This document shows positions 56,100 through 64,000 of a stretch of 64,000 bases of DNA, piece after piece. The DNA is from Chrysoperla carnea (Eukaryota > Arthropoda > Insecta > Neuroptera > Chrysopidae): contig NC_058342.1 in the NCBI RefSeq assembly GCF_905475395.1, positions 18,138,640 through 18,202,639 on the forward strand, in the 5' to 3' direction. The translations under genes were made by a program, and so were the position numbers. The notes beneath the pieces were generated by a model. The model worked only from the letters and a program-made list of their open reading frames with translations, was not told the DNA's origin and ran no database searches. Position 1 is the stretch's first letter. Every line of letters starts with the position of its first letter.

Positions 56100-57179
56100 T
56101 TTGAATTAAGATATTAATAGACATTTGAATTACTAACTTCGAATTTTTCAAAAATACCTACTAGGTCAAAAGTTATTGCAAATGCAAAATAAAGGTTATG
56201 GCGCCTTATTTTGCCCTAATTACACCAATCTTTTTTACTCATATCGTCTTCTCTACTATGAAGGTTGTGATTTATATGGATGACAAGTCATTTTTTAAAT
56301 GTTACCTTAACAAATAAGAATAAATTATTAATTAACGCCTCTCAAGAAACATGAATGATTAAAGTGAACAAAAAAAAAGAAAATCAATTAACGTAATTCT
56401 AATTGTTTAGAAGCACAATGGAGCTTTCAATTGTCCATATTCAAAATATTTTCCTTTCGTGGATATAATGTGGCGTAAAGAACACCATGTTTTTGAAAAG
56501 AACACAAAATTTCTTGATAAGAGTAAAAGATATTTTACTCTTATCAAGAAATTTTAGTCCAAGTTATGGCAATTTTAGTGCCTCTTAATGGCAAACAACA
56601 TATCTTTGGAATTTTGGGTTCTGATAGCAATTTTCTAGCATAGAAAATCGCGGAATAATTAAATTACGAACCATATAATCATTTCGAATTTCCCAAAAAT
56701 CTCATAGTAATTGCGAAATTTTTCAATTTGTGGTGTCAGGTTGAAAAATCATTTTTAAGATTTAAATTCTAGAAAAATATTTTTTCTATAATGTGCTCTC
56801 CGATCGCAAAAATTATTTTAAAGATAAAGATTAATATCCTGATGTTACTACGCCACTGACTTACTATTTGCGAATTCAACGTTTTAATGAATGAAATGCG
56901 ATAATATTTTATTTTTAAACGATAAAATGTTCATTAAACCATGAATATATTTGCAGGGTATTAAAACAGGTTAAAATTTTTTAAAAGCAAACGTTTATTT
57001 GCAAATACATAAAATAAAATTTAAAAAACGTCATAATAAATAAAATAATTATAAAAAAAAAAAAAATTGTTAGGTTGGTAACACTTTTATTTTTATGAAG
57101 GTGAAATTTCTTAAGGTGCGTAGATGTTATCATAGAAAGACAATACCGGCGTCTTTATGTCAAATATATTGAATTAAAA
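56100..57179. other. Upstream region of wntless
   Basis: AT-rich, no recognised gene. Contains the perfect hairpin at 56506-56555. No TATA box that I can defend before the ATG at 57180. Confidence 0.5.
56506..56555. repeat. Perfect 23-bp inverted repeat with a GATA loop
   Basis: Arms 56506-56528 and 56533-56555 (AAAATTTCTTGATAAGAGTA plus AAA and its exact complement) are separated by four bases. It could form a small RNA hairpin or a cruciform. It is too short and too perfect for a typical animal pre-miRNA. Confidence 0.7.
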
Positions 57180-60100
57180 ATGCCTGGAACAATATTAGAA
57201 AATTTAAGTGGTCGTAAATTGGGAATTTTAGTCTCAATATTATTGATAATACAAATCATTTGCTTCTTTATTGGTGGTCTTTTAGGTAAAAAACTTTGTT
57301 TCAAAACAAAAGGTGTAAACATTGATTTGTGTATATGTGACTAATGGGGTATATGGTTTTTTTATAGCTCCCCCGCCATCGGGACATCATAGTATTTTAG
57401 CAACAAAATGTTTGGATGAAACTGGTGATATCAATTATACAAATCGTTGGTATTATAATCGTGGTGTTGGATCTTGTGAAGGAATTCATTCATTTACTGC
57501 GGATGGTAAACCAATTCGAAGTGATGATATTTCATTGGCGAATAAAATTGTTTTTGTCTTTCAAGTATGTACTCATGTTTTCCTAACACTATTTATAGTT
57601 TAAATACTCTTAATATATTGAGTTGTATAGATAATATTAAATTTTCGGCAAATTGTTTAAATATTCTGTAGATAATGAGTTACATATCAGTAATGTTTTC
57701 TTATAAAACTAATCTTTTATAAAATGAGTGTCGCATCTTTATGTTTCCGTTTTTTTAAAATGAGATTTTAATTTAAATAATAAATAATTTAAAAAAATCT
57801 TTTTAAGTTATATTGCATTATAAATAAATTGTGTCGACATATTTTATGAACCAATCGCCTGGTAAGTTTTGTTGATTTTTTTTTTATTGCGAATGGCTGA
57901 AAGTATTTTTCCAAAGGTTTATTTTGTGCCCTGATCACGAAATTGTTGTTTTTCGAATAGAAGATTGATTTACTCTACAATCAATTTTTAAGCCGGGAAA
58001 GATAGTGATTTTTATGGAGTTTCACCTTGATTTTGTTTTTCTAACTATCGCCATTTCCGGCGTCAAAATTAACCATTTCCGGAAAATTTTTTTAGACTGA
58101 AATTAAAGGAAGGAAATTAAAAAATGGGTGGTAAATTTGGGCACTTGAAGTTTGAATCCAAATTTGTGACATCCTTTGCTCTTAAATCTTTAAAAATTAA
58201 TTTCATTCTCGCGTTTGAGAATTTTTATATTTTAATTAAAAAATATGAACTGAATTTTTGTTTGTTATTTGGTTTATCAAATTAAATGTGCAGAATGTCC
58301 CGTTACGTATGTAGGGCAGTCGGGCCGCGCCACAGTTTTTTCAGACCATTGCATTCTAAATGCTCATAAATTTGATGATAAATTCAAAATTTTGTACATG
58401 TGCGAAAGGGAAGCTTATGAACGTTTTAGAAGGATTGGAAATTTGAAAAAATTCAAAAACAACGTGTAACGATAAAAAGGATGTGTTTAAACTCCTATTT
58501 AGAGTCTAAATTTCAAATAATTTTCTTTGTGGTTTGTGGTATTTATTTTGTTATATTTATTATAAACAAATTATGTATAAATTAATTTAATTTCATAATA
58601 ATGAACGAAAAGCTTGAAAAATTTTGAGAAAATATACCAAAAAACTTGTAGTCATATATCAATAATAAAATTATTGTTTATTATTTTCAATTATTAATTA
58701 GAAAAAATATTTTAACAAAAACGTTCAAAAGTTTTTATAACATATACATATTTATTTTCACCCACACATTTCTATCCATACATAATACTTTTCACCCACA
58801 TTACAAGTTTTTTGATAACTTGTCTAATTCACTCACAGATGGCGAGATTAGAGTTCGAAATATACCTTAAAATGCCTGGTATATCTTATTACGTGAAACC
58901 ACGCCTGCTATATTGTTTGTTAAATACTGAAATATTGTTTATAGATGCCGTTGCCACGAAATAATATGGAGCTGGACTATTCTCGATGGCATCAAACATT
59001 GATTGGAGTATTAAATGTGGACATTTCCAGTGATAATTCCATGGATTTTGGTACGTATTATAGTACAATCCCGTTAATCTGAATTAAGGTTTACGAGTCC
59101 AATTTCCGGGTAAATGTTCAAAATTATCTCCTTGAGAAAAATTCATCATCTGGAAGCAAAGCGACTTCAGGTGATAGATTCTATTTTAAGAAAATGAATC
59201 TAAAGGAGGCTAAAAGCAACGCAAAGAGATGAAAGCTTCTCTGCAAATAATGCTCCCAGAATCGATGGATGGTTTTATACTCAAGTATTTTGTAACTGTA
59301 TTATGGGACGATTATAGGGTGGAGATAAGGAGAACCATCCTGTATGGTGGGGGTTGCAAAAAAAAAGTGTGCAGCGGTGAGCAGCAAGTTATAACACAAA
59401 AACCCATCAAAATAACGCTAGCGTAACAAAAAGTGTTTATGAACTTCTCTACCCTTCTAGAATAACTTGTTTAAATATTTACCTTACTCTCATTACTTTA
59501 AAACTTTCACTTTTGCTGTTTAAAATATATAACACTTACTAACGTGGCACTACCAATTTGACGCATGCGGGTGGACACTTCATACATGGAATTGATTCTC
59601 CTTAGCTCCACCCTCCATAAGCCGCATAGAGTTTTCAGTATTCTCCATAAAAGCCCTGAAAGTGGGATGTACTAAGAACTCCCAAATAATGAAAATGACA
59701 TTAATCGCGTTTGAGTTTACATTAATGAAGATTAAAAATAACGGATATTTTCTAAAATATTTGCAATGAAAACTTATCTACATTTTTGTTTACAGATGAA
59801 CCTGTACCAATTACAATTCACGCTCAATTAGGATATCGTAACAAAGGTGATCCAGACAATGCTTGGAAGTTTTATGCTGGATCGGTTGAACAACGGATAA
59901 TCGATTGTCAAATTGATGTAATTACTTACATATATATTTATTTTACAATCAAAATTTAAAACTAATTGAAATTTTTTATCTGAATTTTAGAAAGCCGATA
60001 AGCACAACTATAATTGTTCAATGATACCATTATTCGAATTGGGATCGGTTCATCATGATTTTTATTTATTGAATTTACGTCTTCCAATCGATACTGAAAT

Positions 60101-63100
60101 GAATATGAATAATCATTTGGGACATATTGAAGACGTTCATTTAACGGTAAGTATTCACATAAAATTTTTACTTTTGGTCTAAATTACAGGCTAATGCCGC
60201 GATTACTAACGTATGCCAGACACTTGTTAAAACCAAAACCTATTCTTGAGACTAGAGTACAAATTTATGGAAGCGTAGTAACTACAACACTGCTATAAGC
60301 GGAAATTCCGTCACTCAGATACCTCAATGAAATTGAAGGAGTGCAGTGCAACTTTTTATATCATGTATACATGAAATACATCAAGGTATATTAAGTTTAG
60401 TCCCAAGTTTGTAACGCTTAAAGATTTATTCTTCAGATATCTACTCCTGAGTATTAGAAATATCCCTCTCTTTTATATACTTGTTATGATTTCAAATCAA
60501 TTACAAATTGTGTACCTTTTTTCATTCAAAATAGACTGCACCTAAAAAATAATTACAATTTCGTTTTATATTCTAGGTTATCCATCAAAATGGCGGTTTT
60601 ACAATGGTATGGATGGCCTTCAAAACAATATTCTTCCCATTTATCGTGGGTGTTATGATTTGGTTTTGGCATCGAGTTACATTACTCTCAAGATCCCCAG
60701 CTTTACTTGAATATATGCTCCTATATTTAGGATCAACTTTAACTCTTCTCAATTGTAAGTTATGTTCTATCGTATCTCATCAGGTCGATTGGCCCTATTT
60801 ACTCTTTTTAGAGGAGTAATTTTATTACTTGTTTCTTTTTAGTACCTTTGGAATATTTGACCCTATTTTGGGATTTGCCCTGCATGTTATTATTGGGGGA
60901 TATTCGACAAGGGATATTTTATGCGATGCTGCTATCATTTTGGTTAGTTTTTGCCGGTGAACATATGTTGGTAAGTAATATTATTTGCAACCTCTACAGA
61001 TTCATGAATGTCAAATTTTTATGAATCTATAATCTATGTTTTTCTAGCCGACATATATCTTCAGTTCTATAAATTTTCAGTTCTAGGAATTTAGGATTAA
61101 AGAATTTTTAAAATTTTTCTGTTTTTCAGATTCAAGATAACACCGAACGCAATTCATTGAAACCATACTGGAAACATTTAAGCGCTGTCGCAATTGGATG
61201 CCTCTCGTTGTTCATTTTTGATATGTGCGAACGTGGAATTCAATTAATCAATCCATTCTATTCAATTTGGGTCACGGAAATTGGTACACATTTGGCTGTA
61301 TCCTTTAAAAAAAAAAAAAAAAATATACAGGAGTACCCAAGAAAATGTATATGTCATCGCAATATTTAATTCCCGTCAGATTGTAAACTAACTACTAAAA
61401 TTGCAAATAATTCTAAAAAAGGACCAAAAATCACCCCAACTCGTGCTAACTCGACCCAAGCCAACTAAACATAACGCAATGAGTTGATTTTCGTTAATAG
61501 GTTTCGAGTTAGCGCTACTTGGAGTGTTTTTTTGTAACCAGTTTACAATTTGACATCACTTCAGATGAATTTCGACATCACAAATAGAAAAGTGGAGTTG
61601 GTTTTTAAAAATCTTTACTATTATGCAAGATATGAACGTTAAAAATTCCTAATTAAACAAAGAGGAAGATACCCACGTGACGTCATTCGTGGGTATCGCC
61701 ATAGAGAAAGAGAAAAGAGAGAATTGAAAGTAATCTTTGATTGCTTATAACTCCGTCGTTTTTTTTTTGTCAATTTTAATTTCACTTTCAAATTTTGTCT
61801 TGGCATTAAGTCTAGTTTTACATTTTTATGGGTAATATGGCCAATTTGACATCAGGGTTATCACCTATTACATATTATTATACGGAAAATTTTTATATCC
61901 AAAATAATGTGAATAAATGTAGAAACTAGCCATTTATCGAAAGTGGTCATTGTGATCCAAACACAAATCCTAAAACTGACCAATGAAATCCAAAACAATT
62001 GGTATTTGTTTTCATTGGGAGCTTCCGACACATTGATTGTACTATAAACAGTGTGTTCAAGTTACCCTCATAAAAAAAAAGCCGCTTGTCGAGCAGATTT
62101 TCTAAGATTTTCTCTTCCTACAGTTGGTGAATGTTCATGTTCTCTGATGGGAACGGTGGGGGAAACTTTTCTCGCAAAAGATTAACTGTAAGCCATTTTG
62201 ATACTTCTCATTGAAACTTCATTAGTATGTACATTTTTTTTGGGACACTTTGTATATACATCTGGGTTCTAAGATCAGTAGAAATCCTTTTTATCTTTTA
62301 TAAAAAATAAAATTCCTTAATATAAATACTAACAGTTATCGTTTATAATATTGGCGGCACTTTCAGCATGCATGTATTTCGTATTTTTATGCTACATGGT
62401 TTGGAAAGTATTTTGTAATATCAGCGTAAAACGATCAAGTTTACCGAGTATGTCAAAAGCCCGACGTTTACACTACGAAGGAATCATCTATCGATTTAAA
62501 TTTTTAATGTTATCAACATTACTTTGCGCTGCTTTAACAATTATTGGATTCATCCTTGGACAGGTAAATTCAAGTTACTTTTCAATAATCCGGTTAGACA
62601 AAATTGAATTATTTTAGAGATTTTTATAACGAAAAATTCAGAATTTATAGAAGAGGATGAAATAAAATGATTTTGTTTCTTAGTGCCAAACCTATTCTCA
62701 GCAATAACCTCGATCCACTCCACAGTTAAAATAAGGAGCGTTTTAAAAATAATTTCACCTGATCGCTACATTACGGAAAAACCTGAATATGTCAGGGAAT
62801 TGAAAAGTCAGAGAATTCCGCAAAAAAGAGTCAAGTCAGGAAATTCTATTAGTTTCATGTTTTATAACAAAGTTATCGGAAAAAATTGACCTGGAAAATA
62901 GATCGAAAATTTTATAGATCCGGAATATTGGCTTTATTATGGTTGGTTTCAGTTTGTCGACTATAAAGGAGTTGGTTGGATTCTGGAGTTTTTAGCTCTT
63001 GCGTTCAAAAATGGAACGATTTTCCCTGTCTGTTATTTGTAAAATTTTCGTCCCACTTTCTTTCAAAGCAATTTAAAATTCTCTGGTCAATAATTTGAAA

Positions 63101-63402
63101 TATTCAACTGGAAAACCTGGAAAAATCAGGCAATTTTATTTGAAAACAGTAGCCACCATGTTTTATTAAAATCCGTTACATTGATTTGCAAGTTAAATCC
63201 ATTCAAACATACATCCATACTAAGTTTGATTTTATTCGGTTCTAGGTATCTGAAGGTGAATGGAAATGGGACGAACATGGTATCGAATATTCTTCTGGAT
63301 TCTTTACTGGCGTCTATGCAATGTGGAATGTTTACATTTTTGCATTAATTGTTTTATATTCGCCAAGCCACAAAAAGTGGCCATCAGAATCGCTTACAGG
63401 AG
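57180..63402 (+). CDS. wls: Wntless (Evi/Sprinter) Wnt cargo receptor, exons 1-10, C-terminus beyond the window
   Basis: Wntless carries lipid-modified Wnt proteins from the ER and Golgi to the cell surface. Exons: 57180-57285, 57368-57564, 58945-59050, 59796-59917, 59991-60146, 60577-60754, 60843-60970, 61130-61297, 62336-62563 and 63246-63402, all GT-AG with matching phases, giving about 515 codons of a protein that is about 540 aa in vertebrates. The N-terminal segment [20 protein letters not shown] is a membrane anchor. The lumenal part includes CEGIHSF and IGVLNVDIS. Then come the family hallmarks [71 protein letters not shown] and [20 protein letters not shown] in the multi-pass region. 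Exon 10 ends with a split codon after SESLTG, so at least one more exon lies to the right. No break is seen. Confidence 0.96.
57565..58944 (+). other. wntless intron 2
   Basis: A 1380-base AT-rich intron that holds the Penelope-like fragment described separately at 58262-58470. Nothing else is recognised. Confidence 0.8.
58262..58470 (+). mobile_element. Penelope-like retroelement remnant: GIY-YIG endonuclease end
   Basis: A reading frame of about 66 codons begins [19 protein letters not shown] and continues through a [14 protein letters not shown] segment to REAYERF and a basic tail. The VYxIxC-xxC-xxYVGQSGR pattern, with Cys spacing before the YVG, is that of the C-terminal GIY-YIG nuclease domain of Penelope-like elements. 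No reverse transcriptase is seen upstream, so this is a truncated 3' fragment in the same orientation as the host intron. It is shorter than a full domain and probably inert. Confidence 0.75.
59051..59795 (+). other. wntless intron 3
   Basis: 745 bases between exons 3 and 4. It starts with a short stretch (59066-59110) resembling the pogo-type MITE seen at 36862. The open frame at 59229-59426 has no recognisable motif and is taken as chance. Confidence 0.7.
60357..60425 (-). repeat. Dispersed family A, 3'-end scrap in wntless intron 5
   Basis: Reversed terminal hairpin and CAAGGTATATTAAGTTTAGT, CCCAAGTTTGTAACGCTTAA only; about 70 bases. Confidence 0.7.
61298..62335 (+). other. wntless intron 8
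   Basis: About 1 kb of AT-rich intron with a poly-A run at 61307-61321. No gene, RNA or known element is recognised. Confidence 0.7.
62564..63245 (+). other. wntless intron 9
   Basis: 682 bases. An open frame at 62683-62889 has no recognisable motif and crosses no splice site, so it is treated as chance. Confidence 0.65.
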
Positions 63403-64000
63403 GTGAGTTTTAAACAAAATCTCTCAATAAGAGAGCTGACAAAGTATCACGATATTAGTATGTATGTTCTTAGGCCTTACGCCTAGCACGTTGGCTCAAA
63501 TCAGCACAAAATTCATAACAAATACTTTCAAAACATTTTCTTAAGCTGCCTTTGGAATAATTTTCGAAAAGATTTCGATTAGTTCTGTACAGGACCGTAG
63601 CCAAGCTGTGTGATCAGTACAGACTCAGAGGAAAAATCAGAGTAGGCCATATCCAGTATTATACAGGGTGTCTCGCAAGTACCGTACGGTTTCAGGTGGA
63701 AAATAAAATTCTAAGACGAAAAGTCCTCTTCCATTTTTTGATGCGATGCACGGATAGTTAGCTATTAATTAAAATAGGCAGACAATCAAAAGCATTGCAA
63801 TTAAAAATTAAAACAACTAAACTTTGACTGAGAATGACTAATTAAAGATTTTTTTTTAAAAATTGTAACCGAAACTAAAAATCAATATCTCATGTAGGCA
63901 TAATAACCTTTGAAAGGACGTAGCTCGGAAGGGAAGGGTTTTTGAGAGTTGAGTCCATCAGATCTTTTGATCAGCATGATCTAAACTGCCTTAAGCCATA
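63403..64000 (+). other. wntless intron 10, to the window edge
   Basis: A GTGAGT donor follows exon 10. At 63660-63680 there is ACAGGGTGTCTCGCAAGTAC, which resembles the ACAGGGTGT ends common in arthropod dispersed repeats. No other end is visible, so no element is called. Confidence 0.5.

Overview
The window looks like a stretch of a nuclear, AT-rich insect (arthropod) genome. The evidence is: spliced genes with GT-AG introns; a recognisable Wntless gene; an animal-type riboflavin kinase; a secreted Ser/Gly-rich silk- or glue-like protein; insect-type tRNA-Met genes; a tRNA-headed SINE; and many MITE-like DNA transposon fossils. The species cannot be fixed from sequence alone. A silk-producing insect (for example a neuropteran) would fit the Ser/Gly protein, but that is inference.

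Layout. 1-38 kb is gene-poor. It holds two tandem arrays of elongator tRNA-Met(CAT) genes (3031-4226, nine copies, period about 140 bp; 15587-16943, nine good copies plus one decayed, period about 143 bp). Between and around them lie about fifteen copies of one dispersed non-coding family (called A here), several smaller families (B, C, D, F, G, H), a 1-kb fold-back element (11433-12429), a hAT transposase remnant (14490-14810), two SINEs (26032 and 28030) and a 5'-truncated LINE (35466-35895) whose 3' tail resembles that of the SINEs.

38.6-44 kb holds a two-exon gene for a 1237-residue secreted Ser/Gly-rich repeat protein, followed at 44477-44976 by a perfect 2 x 249 bp palindrome carrying a hammerhead-like motif. 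45-49 kb is again repeats. 49427-52848 (minus) is riboflavin kinase in three exons; its 2.9-kb second intron carries a pogo/Tigger remnant and other repeats. 53.6-56 kb has a hAT MITE with an 8-bp target duplication and a decayed SWIM zinc-finger reading frame. 57180 to beyond the right edge (plus) is wntless: ten exons are visible and the C-terminus lies outside. Its second intron carries the GIY-YIG end of a Penelope-like element.

The three protein genes are not an operon or pathway. RFK and wntless are divergent neighbours about 4.3 kb apart. No LTR or other virus-like element, CRISPR array or bacterial feature was recognised.
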